From the NCBI GenBank assembly GCA_015680685.1, contig MNCI01005009.1, positions 54,229-118,228 on the forward strand: a stretch of 64,000 nt of DNA. Direction: 5' to 3'. Below, in pieces: positions 35,740 through 46,659 of this stretch. The first letter of the stretch is position 1. Every line of letters starts with the position of its first letter. The notes beneath the pieces are model-generated. The model worked only from the letters and a program-made list of their open reading frames with translations, did not search any database and was not told the origin of the DNA. The translations under genes were made by a program, and so were the position numbers. The stretch comes from Gnetum montanum (lineage: Eukaryota; Streptophyta; Gnetopsida; Gnetales; Gnetaceae).

Positions 35740-36980
35740 TTTATGCTGGCTCTTGTAGGAAATACATTGTCCAATGTATTTTCGTTGTGGTGCCAATGTA
35801 TTTCTTATAAAATTTATTTTTAGGAGCTTTTTTGACTAGTTTTTGGCTTCTTGGGCCTTGTGTTGTCAACACAGTGGTTCAAGATGGAGAATGTGTCAAT
35901 TTTGATGTTAATTTGACTTGTTAAGATTATTGTAAGCTACCAAGCCCTAAAAAATAATCTAGCTAGCATATGTTTCTCAATCCCCATCACATTTATGGTG
36001 AAATTTAAAATTTTTATGCTTAACCAAGGTCAAGTTACAATTGGCTTCTAGCTCTAGGATCCTAGGCTTTCCCATTCAAATTTTGAACAATCTAGAGTGT
36101 CACAAGCTTGTCCAAATTATCATTCCAACCAAAAATACATCCAAAAATGTATTTTCTCTAGGTTTCTAGCATATTTGTTATGAAATTTTATGTCTAGGCA
36201 ATGTGGGTGATCATTTGACTTGGTTTCTTGGCCTTTAGAGGCCATTGATGTCTACCATTAGGGTTTAGGGTTGGGATTGACAATCTAGGAGATCACCTAA
36301 GGATTCATTTGATCATTTCATCTCTACTTCCAACATAAATATGTTGGCCAACATATTTATGATGTGTGTCCAACATAAAAACAAAGAATCAACTAATTTC
36401 GACACCTTTTTCGCTTAACTCTTAAGGTTTGATGTCTATCGGAGGATCTAGTTAGGTTTGGTAATTGGAATGTGGTATCTTGAGCCTGTTTGGATTGGTG
36501 GAAGGGCTACCCTTAAATTTTATGTTGGCTAGTTTATTTCCTGTATATTCCTAGTGTAAAAATCAAGGATTGATTAGTTTTTATCCCTTTTTATCTTAGT
36601 GCTTCGTATTTCATGGCTATTAGAGGCTCCAACTAGGTTTTACGGTTAGTGTTGGAAATCTGGAAAATCATTTGAGGCTCTATGTGTGTTTTTTTATCTT
36701 TTTCCCACACATAAATATGCTAGCTAGTGTATTTATGATGTGGTGCTAGTGTAAAAACACTTGAATGGTTTTATTTAGCTATTGTAGACTATTTACTAGC
36801 ATCTAGAGGTCTCATGGTTATAATGTTTGGGGTTCTAGTGTGGAAAAAAGCTCTATTAACAACCATGGATCAACGATGGATTGCTAGAGATATATCTTGG
36901 TCATGGTTGAATCTTGGAACTTATTTCATGGCCTACATGTTTGGATAGGCATCATACCCCAACATAAAAACTTGTTAAAG
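35740..36980 (+). repeat. ~190-bp tandem repeats with dyad, upstream of the plus-strand spliced unit
   Basis: A motif of the form ACATAAATATGTTGGCCAAC, followed by ATATTTATG and then a third half-site about 15 bases later, recurs at about 36131, 36329, 36515, 36706 and 36900 (steps near 190), with a weaker one at 35757. Units also share AGAGGTCT/GGTTT-type text. The same layout occurs on the other strand upstream of the sister unit. Confidence 0.75.
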
Positions 36981-37509
36981 TCTCAAATTGTAGCGTATTG
37001 GGATTTTTCATGGTTTTTTTGGGTGGAACCCTATGGGGGTCCACCCAAGGTCAAAAGGCTATTTGAGAGAAAATATTATGCAAACCTAGCATAATTATTT
37101 CTTTCCCTTTGTGAACATTGAGTTCACTAGATGCAAAGTTGGTCATTTCAAGGGTATTAGTTTCCATTTCAATGCATAAATATAGGGAGGGTTTAAGCAT
37201 TAATACTTTTGTGCATAAAATTTTCCTAAGCTTGGTTTTTGGTATAGGTAGTGCTTAGCAAAAAAGCTTTTGAAAGATCTAGACTCCAAGTTGCAACATT
37301 CAAGAGCATATTTTCACTCTTTTACCACCTGCATAGTTAATGAATTTATAGAAGAAGTGAAGGTTTTCCTCTTATTTTTGCAAGATGTCAAGGAGAAGAG
37401 GAGCATCAAGCAAAAACCCTGCATTGGATGAGGTAAACATTACTATAAAGGACATCTCTAAGCTTTCTAATCCTTCCCTTGATGAGGTCCCTTCAACCAT
37501 GTTAGCCAG

Positions 37510-38868
37510 GTACCCATCATTTACTATTTATTTTTTACTAATTTTGATGTAATATGAAGGCATTTTCTATTGCCTAGGTTTGCTTATTTGAAAATATTTG
37601 GTTTTGTATGTATCAAACATTGGGTCTAGGCTGTATAGTTGCATTCAGATTATGATTTTGGATTTAGGGCTAGATTCTATGAAAATTTGAATTTTTTTAA
37701 AGTCCATTCTATGCAATTTTGCCCTAAATTTGTCAAAGAAAAAAGCCAAACTTGGCTATTTCTATTAATGTTATCGCACACAATTTGCAACTTTTGAGTT
37801 CATGGGATTGTTGTATGAGGTTTAACAACTACATTGGAGGTAGAATCACTATTCTTGGAGCTCCCATTAGTATTTTATGATTTTTTCCATAGACCAATGC
37901 ATAGCATTTTCTCTATTTTTTGATATTTTTTCCTTAAAAAATTGACAACTTTGTCCTACCTTCATAATTTTTTGGCAATGTCCTAACCTTAGAGATTTCT
38001 GGGATAGTGTAGAAGGGCTTTACACAAGATTTGGAATTTTTTAAATTCTTTCTACAATTTTTTTGAAGGTTTTACTATAGTTGTTTCACTACAAATTGGG
38101 TTTTTTCAAAAAATATTCAAGTGATTCTAGGTTATAATTTGAAACTTTTTTAGGCTTTTTGTTGCAATGTTGGAGTGTGATTTGAGTTTAGTTTTGTTGG
38201 TTTGTGATGCATAGACTTACAAAAATTTTTAAAGAATTTTTTCATGAATTTTTGTGGCCATGTGAACTTCCTATATAGTTGCAATTTTAATTCTTGAGCT
38301 TGCAAGCTTCCTATACTACATTGGTAGTGTTAATCACTTTTGGTCTATTTTGAACTATGTTTAAGGTTTCTAGAGGTCATTTACATGGTGTACAAGAGTC
38401 CTAATTTGCATTTTGAAATTTTTGAAATTTTTTCTCTAGCTTTCCTAGAGTCTTTACTATAGTTGTTTCATTATAATCTGGTCTTTCTAGCAAAATTTCA
38501 GTTAAATTCAAGCTAAATTTTTTAATTTTTTACAATTTTTAAAGCATTGTTAGATTGGCTTTTAATATATTACAAAATTATTTCCATTTTTTAGTACTTT
38601 AAATAGAAATATTTGTAATTTTTTATGCATTTTTTCATAGCTATGGGATTGCCCTAATTGTTTTAGGCTACTTGGTTCTTTGTAAAAATGTCAATAAGCT
38701 GAATTTTGGTTTTTTATTATGGTTGAAGCTAATGAGTTTGGTTGTGTAATTTTATATTGCCAAGTTGACATTATACATGTTATTTTGCTTAAGTTTTACT
38801 AAATTTTATTCATTTTTATCTTGTTTTTTAATGGCTTATTTTGTTAATTATGCATGACCTTTTTGAAG
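37510..38868 (+). other. Putative intron 1 of the plus unit
   Basis: About 1.36 kb, T-rich, no coding potential. GGAGGTAGAATCACTATTC at about 37838 corresponds to text in intron 1 of the minus copy (reverse complement around 45165-45185). The intron itself is therefore shared, and the two copies were amplified as unspliced DNA or antisense RNA. Confidence 0.5.
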
Positions 38869-39304
38869 CCTATTCTAATAGTTGTGGAACTAGTTGGGTT
38901 TTTTGTTGCATAGGTATGCGAGCACAAAACAATTTGTCTTCCAACATGGTCTTTGATCATGACTCTTTATGGTTCAAGCCTAGGAGCAAAGAGTTCTTAG
39001 CATACTTTCTTGAGAACTTTAATGTGATTATGTGGTCACACTTGGCCACTGATACTATAGTTGTTATAGCAGAGACACTCCTACCGAGCTTTGCTAGCCA
39101 CATTTCCATGCTCATGATGGATGATCCTAGCACTCATGTAGAAGGTGACTGGTGCAATGATTCATACACAATGAGGATACACAAGTTATTCCATATTTGG
39201 GACATGCTTGAGTTTGTTCATTATAATGTCAACAACACATTAATAATAGGCCACTAGATCAACAATTTGTTTTAGAATCCACTTAGCACCTTCTACCTAT
39301 TGCA
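38869..39304 (+). pseudogene. FCP1/HAD phosphatase-like domain, plus copy
   Basis: Order of motifs: a hydrophobic strand PILIVVELVGFF at the position of HAD motif I (catalytic Asp expected where E is encoded at 38887-38889). Then, after a frame slip, FKPRSKEFLAYFLENFNVIM followed by WSHLATDTI, corresponding to the RPGxxEFL...F-x-V-x-W-(S/T)-S segment with motif II Ser. Then NVNNTLIIGH and LFxNPLS, matching the (S)NTLLIDDSPYKALLNP region of plant FCP1-like proteins with the acidic pair replaced by GH. In live relatives this fold dephosphorylates Ser/Thr; here the acidic residues are gone. The assignment is by motif order only. Confidence 0.5.
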
Positions 39305-42300
39305 AGCATAAGTTCCATCATAAGTTTTTGTTTGGTTCTTGTTTTCATTAGGATATTTTGCTCTAACAGTTCTTTGTGTTCGCATGTTGTAGGTATAGGA
39401 TGCATGATGGAGGGTTAATCAAAAGTGACCAAGTTCTATCTTTGGCACACACAACATTAGAGTTTTTTGCACAAGGCCTAGCAATGAGACTTATGCTATT
39501 GTAGTAGCTAAATGATGACTTTAGCAAACATACCTCATGGTTTTCTCAAGTTTACCACAAGTGTTTGGACATTAGAACTTCTCATACTTAATGCAATCTC
39601 CTAGACTTGGACATATATGCACATATGATTTCTAAGGCCCCTACATTGCCTAAACTATGTAAGAAAATTAAATAATTTTTATTTTTTGATTTTTTTGTTC
39701 ATGTAATATCAACATTTTTTAGTTGTGTTATTTTTTAGTTACTTTCGCTTAATTCATTATTTGGTTTGAACTATGTGATTATAAATTTAATTTGAATTTA
39801 TTATGTTTATTATTTTCTTTTTGGATTTGTATGATCTATCTATGCCAAAGGCTAATGGATTGTTCATGTTGTGTTGTAGGTCCTGTGCCTAAATCTACCA
39901 TTGTTATAATCACATTAGGACATGAGGAGGATAAGCTTATTCTCAAGTGGAATGATGTAGACTCAGTGTAGGAGTGGTTGGTAAGCAAAGCACCTAGAGA
40001 GATCCAACAAAGAATCATAGATGCAAGTTTGCTTGATTTGTTTATGTTTCCTACTCCATTAATTCCTACTACAGATATGTTAAATGTAATTGATTCCTTT
40101 GACAAAGGAGTCAAAAAATCTATTTCTCATGTTCATATTGTGTCTGTTACCTTGAACATTAATGAAGCTACATTTAGCAACCTCTTTGGTGTACCTTGTC
40201 ATAGCATCAAGGTTTCCACAAGAGTAGGGAAATAGATGAGCCATAGATAGGAGGTTGAGAAGTGGCTTAATTCTTATACTAGTAGAGGGTTGACCTTAGA
40301 TTGGTGTGAGGTCATAGAGGCCAACGAGATGTATCCTCTATTCCACTCTAGAGCATTTTCATTGTTGCTATCACAGAAGAAGATCCTTGGTATTCGGTAG
40401 GCTTGGACCATGAAGAAGGTCCTCATTGAGGGTACTAAGTTCAATTGGGCTACATATGTGGCCTCTGGGATATGGGAGGAGATTCAAAAATTTTGTAATA
40501 ACCTTGATACGATATGCCACATGAACTTTTTATTTTCTGCTACATATCTAAGAAGGTTTGAAAATTTCCTAGTGTTATAAAAGGATGGAAAATGGGTGAA
40601 TTATAATCCCTCCAAATTTTCCAAGCCTTGGGTTTAACATATTATTGCAATTATATAGGTTCAAGATCCATGAATTGAAGATGTTAGAGAATCGTTGTCA
40701 GTTACCACTAAGAAATTTAGTAGTGTAAGTTTTTCTTCCCTTGATAGCATTGAAATTGAACCCTAGATTACCCATGGGAGTACCAAGAGAGCCAAAGAGG
40801 TGCATGTAAAAGTTGATGATGCAACCAAAGTAAAGTTGAAAAGGCCACTAGTTGAGAAAATAATTCCTATTGTTGAATGGTCATCAAGGAAGAAGATATC
40901 TCTTAAGTTTGGCAAGGCATATCATATTTTTAAGGTATGTTTTATATGCATTTCTATTATTGTTTCTTATGTCATTTTGTATATATTTTTTATGTTTTAT
41001 GTTATATCTTATTATATTTTTAACACAAAATTTTGCTAACTTGTTCTAGATTTTATTGTTGCAATTCTTACAGGGAAGCAACAAGAATTGGTAGCATTGG
41101 TAATGGTAGAAGCCGGGCAAAAATGCCAAGAAGAGGAAGCACTAAGATAATAAGAGGAGGAAGAAAGGATATTTAATGAGGCACTAGATTTCCTAGATGC
41201 TATATTTAAATATTTAACATTTGATGATGAACGTCCTATTAACATCCCACATGGTCCTCTAGGTACTTATTCATTTTTTATGTATTTTTTTATCGATTTA
41301 TGTCAAAATTTGTTTTAAATTTATTTTAATTACATTAATGATCATAATTCTTATAGTACTTGAACCTTTTTTGGAAGCAACAGCCTCCAAATTTTGTTTG
41401 AAGCCTTGGGTTAAGGTTCCTGATAAGACGGAGTTCATGCAAGGCACGACAAAAGACATGATCAATCGGTTGCAATAGGTAACTCTCTCTTGCACCATTC
41501 AGTTGTCTCCTCTTTGAGCCACTTAAGTTATATCTCCTAATCAACCTTGTACTACCTCTTATGATCTTTTTGTGTCTTTTACCACTATAGGACCAAGGTA
41601 CAGTAATCCTTTTAGTCCTTGGCTTTTTGGGAGATCAAATCCATTGCTACCATTTGCTTGGCAAGGGTAACTTTATCATGGATGGTATGCCAGTAACGAG
41701 CCCAAGTGATCTCTTTGGTCTATAAATTCTCTGAGTTACCCACTTGGGCTTTCACAAAGGCCTTACGGTTCTCAAGATCCTTGATCCTCTTGGCTTGCCT
41801 CTTGATCCTCTCCCCCAAGGCCACAAGTTGCTCTAATAGGAATTTATTAGACCTCTAAAACTTCCATGAATTTTTTGCATACGAAACTACAAGATCAATG
41901 ATAATTTTGTATTAGGGGAACATTTTAAACATCAGAGGAAAGCTTCAGTAGGGAATTAAACTCCATGTTGTGGTTTGGGTCCCATACAACTAATGTCACT
42001 ACAAACAATCATGACCATAAATATAACCATAAGTAAACTATGCAACCTAAGGTAGCTATAACATAGATACAAATCATAGCAAAATAACTAATTCAAATAA
42101 AACATAGCTCTTACCGATCTCAAGTGCAACTTGTTGTAGCTGGTCAATGATGTCCTTGGCCATCTTATGCATGAAATCCACCTTTTCTAGGACCTTTGCC
42201 CATGGTTTCATATGAAATGTATGAGTAGGGGCCTTTGCTAGTGGCTCAAGAACTATCATAAGCATAACAATCATTGAACAGTTAGAATAAAAACTAGAAT

Positions 42301-44221
42301 TAAAACCATGGTATATAGCAGGTAGCATTAAGGTGGGTACATACTTGGTTCCTCCTATTTCTCCTCTAGGACAATGATGAGGATGCACCTAGCAATGGCT
42401 AATTGAACAAGGCATCAATATCATCCAAATCAACATTGGCTAACTCTTCAACCTCATGTTTCTATAAGTGTCTCCTCTACATGTCTTTCTTCCTTCATAG
42501 TTGCAATAGCAACATGCCTCTATGTCTTCCCAACTACTATGACTGCATGCCTCTATGCTTTCTCCTTAGTGGTAGCTTGGGCTACCATATCCTAATGCAT
42601 ATCTATAACCATAAGACATAACAAAAGTTAGCACATGAAATAACAACATAGCCATAAGATGTAAAACATAGCATAGCCAAATACTAAAACATAGTTAAGA
42701 CATACCAATAACTACATGATGTGAAATGTTAAGCCTCAACTTAAGCTTCTTTGTGGTGGGATGCTCTGTTGTTGATGGTGCTTCCTCTACAAGTCTTTTC
42801 AACTTTGCACTGGCTACCCCATCAACCACAATACATAATGCTCAGTCCCTTTTGACATTATCTAGAATTTTGAAGGGCTCCTCCCCTATGCTATTAGCAG
42901 AGGCACATTTCCTATCACCAAGTTCCTTGTTGGTAACAGACAGAAAATCATCCATGTCCTCTAGTGGGTTTTGGACATACATAGTAGGATAAATATGCTT
43001 TATCCAAGGCCTAGAGATTTGATTTGGGTCTTGGCACACCCATCTCCCATCCCTCCTCACCACCAAAAACTCCACAAACCTCTTCAAATAACCACAAAGA
43101 ATGCATATTACATGTGGATTATTTTTGAGGTATCATCATAGAGTTTAAGGATCTCCTCCTATAGCCCATTAGCCAAGGAAGTAGCCCAATTAAACCTAGT
43201 ACCCTACATTAGGACGCTAATCACCTTCTTTTGTGATAATAGTTTAGAAAATGCATGGGATATAAACAAAGTATAAGATGCCTTTACTTTAGAATTCATG
43301 AAGCTATCCAAGGCAAGTCTAGAGTGGTCCTTACTAGGACTAGACCTCTTCAAAACCTCCTCATAATGGCTTGTTTCCTTCACTAGTCTACTGGAAACTT
43401 TCATCCTATCAGCGAGAACACCAAAAAGGTCACAAAAGATGGCCTCATTGATAGGTTTGGTGATTAGCACATCTCAAACCATAGTGTTGAAATGATTGGC
43501 TCCTACATCAAAGGAGCCAATGATGGGTAGCATCTTTGCAGAAAGGATAGAAGGGATAGATGTCATGAAAACATTAATAAAACCTACATACTTAATGTTT
43601 GCTTGGATGTGCCTAGGTATTTGTCCCTTCAAACACTTATGGGATAGTCCCATCTCACCAAATTTTAGGATGAGGGTATCCTCAGGGCATCCTAAAATAG
43701 ATAAGGTGATGTAAAAAGAAGTGGAAAATCTTGCAAAGCAACAACAAACATTTAGCATCGACATAGCACATCTAACAAAAGTTAAAACCATAGAACACTT
43801 AAAACCTTAGTAGCCATAAAAACATTATACATTACAATCCTTATTCTCACCTTTCTTCTTGTTGCTAGGTGAGGCTTGTATAGAGGTCAAAGAAATAATG
43901 GTCTTATCCCTAGTGTTCTTGGGGCCAATCCATGAGCTGTGTGTTGTCTTGTTGGCCATACACTTCTTGTAAATAGGGTTGAAGTCATTAGTGTATTTAT
44001 CAAAATTCCCTTTGAACTGCTCATACACAATAGTTATGATCTTGGGGCATTTGGTACATACATTTAAGGTGGTTTGAGCCACCACCAAGGTTTGATCATT
44101 CCTGATCAAGCCTTGATCATTAATCCTATACCTACAATAAGTTCATAAAACTAACAAGTTAGGAAAGGTGACTTAACCAATAAAGCCAAAAACATCAAAA
44201 CATTGTAACAACCATGCTTAC

Positions 44222-44665
44222 CCCAATAGATGGTACACAATGCTAAGGGATTCTAGAATAATGTGTGAAGTCTATGTACCACCATTAGAGTATTGTTATA
44301 ATTATACTAATGGTACTCTATCAAGCTTCAGATTTTCAAAAGGTATCGTGTACTAGTGATGTCCCTTTGTTCACTACCTCCCCTGCCGCTTAAGTGGCTA
44401 GATCATTAGTTATAAACTTAATGATCAAATTGGATGTTTGAGGCATCAAGGCCTTTACTATGACCCCAAGTGTGTCTATAGCTAAGTGTGACCACATCAT
44501 CACACTAAAGTTCTATAGAATATATGTAAGGAATTCCCTTTCCCCTAGTTAGAAACATAGGAAATCCTACTCAAGGACCAAGTCTGGAAGGGGGTTTTTG
44601 GACTTAGGTTGGTTAATGCAACATAGGATGCCCACCAACTCAACCACGATTAGGATGGGATTCAA
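44222..44665 (-). pseudogene. FCP1/HAD phosphatase-like domain, minus copy
   Basis: Minus-strand translation gives ILIVVELVGILCCINQPKSK, then GEREFLTYILYRTLV, then WWSHLAIDTLGVIVKALMP, then YNYNNTLMVVHRLHTLFxNP. These align block by block with the plus copy, including the identical VVELVG. The motif I acid is Glu (codon at 44641-44639) and the motif IV pair reads VH. Two stops interrupt it. The exon's 5' flank, GACCTATTGAATCCCATCC, is conserved with the plus copy at 38857-38875. Confidence 0.5.
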
Positions 44666-45099
44666 TAGGTCCATACATGAAAACAACACATTGTTAAAAC
44701 CATATTTTAACAATTAGAATTTCTTGAAAATTTTTTACCAAACATCCTGGTTAGGGGTGAAATGATCCCCTGTAAAAAACTCTAAGGTGTTAGTTGAAAA
44801 TTTCATCAATAAATTCAAAAACATGTTTTGAAACCTTTATAGCCCTTATGACATCATAGCGAAAACCATATAACATGTACAAATCAAGATATGCCTTAGT
44901 CTTAATTAACATTGACACAAAACACTTTTAAAACCTAGAAAATGATCATAGGAAAAACATTACTAAAAATAGAAAAAATTTTATAAACTTGTTTAATCAA
45001 TTTTAAACCTCTCATAAACATCCTTAGGCATTCCCAAGGGTGTGGGCCATTAACAAGAAAAATCATTCAAATATTTCCACACTACCCACATCCAAGGGG

Positions 45100-45660
45100 T
45101 AAATTGTTACACTAGAAAAACCTTTGCACATGCAACCTTATAGGAAAATTCATGAAAAATCAACTGCAACTCCTAATTTAGTGATTCTACCACCATTGGA
45201 GTCATTAAAAATGAGCTACATAGATATAATTAGAAAATATGAAAAATTTTAGATATTTTTACAAAAAATAGAGAAAACCAAACATGTATCTAGCCATTAA
45301 TTAAAAAGCCCTAATTCACACAATCGTAGGAAAAAATTCATTAAAAACTCATGTTAACTCTAATTTTAGTGATTCCAACACCATTGGAATCCTAAAATCA
45401 TGAAATTTATAGCCATAATTAATAAAAATAAAAATTCACCATTTTAATATAAATTTTAGAAAATCGAGTAGTAACATAGCCATCACTAAAACATCCCTTT
45501 GTGCATGAATTTCATAAAGAAGTAGTCAAAATCCATTTCAGCTCCAAATGGAGTTATTCCCCCACCATTTGAAAGATTAAAAAAAAATCTATTCAACCAT
45601 ATCAAGAAAATATCTGAAACCCTTTCCATTTATTTGGAAAAAATTTGTAAACGTTATGAA
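45100..45660 (-). repeat. ~187-bp repeats inside putative intron 1 of the minus unit
   Basis: Three units with TTAGTGATTCYACCACCATTGGA-type text (shortened: CACCATTGGAGTC, CACCATTGGAATC, CACCATTTGAAAG) lie at about 45190, 45378 and 45565, steps near 187. Similar phrases occur on the opposite strand in intron 1 of the plus unit. Confidence 0.65.
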
Positions 45661-46220
45661 AAATATGAAAAAATGGCACAAACCACAACCACATGACATA
45701 GCCAAAATGCTTGTAACTCATTCATCACAACTCTGAATTAAACAAAACCACAACCACTAGAAACCTTAAAAATAACTATACAAATCCAAAACATGATATT
45801 TTAAGAATTTTTAATAGATTCCCTAATTAAAAATACACAAGTATACTTTCTTTTTTACCAAAACTAGTAAAAAACACTTACAAAATAGCAAAACTTAATA
45901 ACATCTACATAAAACCAAGCCTAGAAACCCAAATAACCTTAGATCCACATAGAAACTAGAAAAATAAGACGTAGGATTTCATCAAAATTCAATTTTAACA
46001 ATCACCCTGGTGTAGATATGAAAAAATGGCCATAACCCAAGCTAGAAAAACACCAAAATGGTTAGGAAAATAAGAAAAAATGGTTAGTGATGACCTACCT
46101 TGGAGTTGCAATGGACAAGCTTTGAATAAAAATAGGCCTAGGTAGTTGAAATATGCCATGGGCTACTACATATGCCTCCTCAATCATTGGGTTCTTGTTC
46201 TTACCACCTCTTTTCTTCAT

Positions 46221-46659
46221 GATTGTAGTATCAACACTGGGAGACCTTGGAAACTAGAAGGATGGAAGCTTCAACACTATCTGGGGAGGAGATCTGCAAC
46301 AACTAAGCTAATGATGAAAGGTTCTTGCAGCAAAACTATGTATCAAGGCTTTGCTCCAATGTGTTGTGTTGTGGAATTGAAGTTGTGATGGTTTCTTGCA
46401 AAAAATTGGAATAAAACTAGATCTAAACCTAGGCATCCCCTCTACATCCTTATTGCCAATTCTGCGCACTAAAACTCATAGTGCACTAGAAGTGTAAGGA
46501 AGGAAAGTCTTGTCAATGCTATGAGTGGTGAGAGATAGCACCAAATTTAAATTTTTGAATTTCTTGTGGTGGGCCCCACCAATATGCCTATAGTGCATGA
46601 TGTTCCAAGCTTGGAATCCTTATCAATGCTAGGGTTTTAACCCCTTGAAATACCTTAAA
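46221..46659. other. Leader between array and exon 1 of minus unit
   Basis: No separate gene. By position it is 5' leader or promoter of the minus unit. An 80-codon plus-strand open frame here is antisense to exon 1 and the leader and shows no motif. Confidence 0.4.

Larger units (their letters stand above)
37385..41478 (+). pseudogene. Spliced multi-exon unit, plus copy: HAD-like domain plus unrecognised conserved protein
   Basis: Six exon blocks align with the minus copy: exon 1 37385-37509 (MSRRRGASSKNP, donor CAG|GTACCC); exon 2 about 38869-39304 (HAD-like); exon 3 39393 to about 39668 (acceptor TTGTAG|GTATAGG; GLIKSDQVLSLAHTTLEFF); exon 4 39880-40934 (acceptor TTGTAG|GTCC, donor AAG|GTATGT; includes VTLNINEATFSNLFGVPCHS and GTKFNWATYVASGIWEEI); exon 5 41074-41262 (acidic, Glu-rich; donor CTAG|GTACTT); exon 6 41357-41478 (LEPFLEATASKF, KPWVKVPDKTEFMQ). 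Several internal stops and a frame slip in exon 2 make it a pseudogene. The N-terminus is basic. Exons 3-6 match no family I know. The 3' end runs into the inverted copy at about 41590. Confidence 0.6.
41590..46220 (-). pseudogene. Spliced multi-exon unit, minus copy: HAD-like domain plus unrecognised conserved protein
   Basis: Exons, right to left: 46220-46099 (MKKRGGKNKNP; donor CAAG|GTAGGT, same codon phase as the plus copy); about 44665-44222 (HAD-like; donor GGG|GTAAGC); 44131-43851 (TTGTAG|GTATAGG acceptor; GLIRNDQTLVVAQTTLNV; donor AAAG|GTGAGA); 43691-42706 (NEAIFCDLFGVLADRMKVSS; RFVEFLVVRRDGRWVCQ; donor TTG|GTATGT); 42591-42389 (acidic; donor CTAG|GTGCAT); 42252-42115 (VLEPLAKAPTHTFHMKPWAK; donor TCG|GTAAGA); about 41886-41590, a coiled-coil tail (LLEQLVALGERIKRQAKRIK). 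The last exon is not seen in the plus copy. Stops occur in exons 2, 4, 5 and 7. Summed length would be roughly 800 residues. Confidence 0.6.

Noticed and set aside
37501-37560. Extension of exon 1 of the plus unit through its donor to a stop at ~37545
   Set aside because: The minus copy also diverges exactly at the AG|GT, so a splice donor explains both better than a 53-codon ORF.
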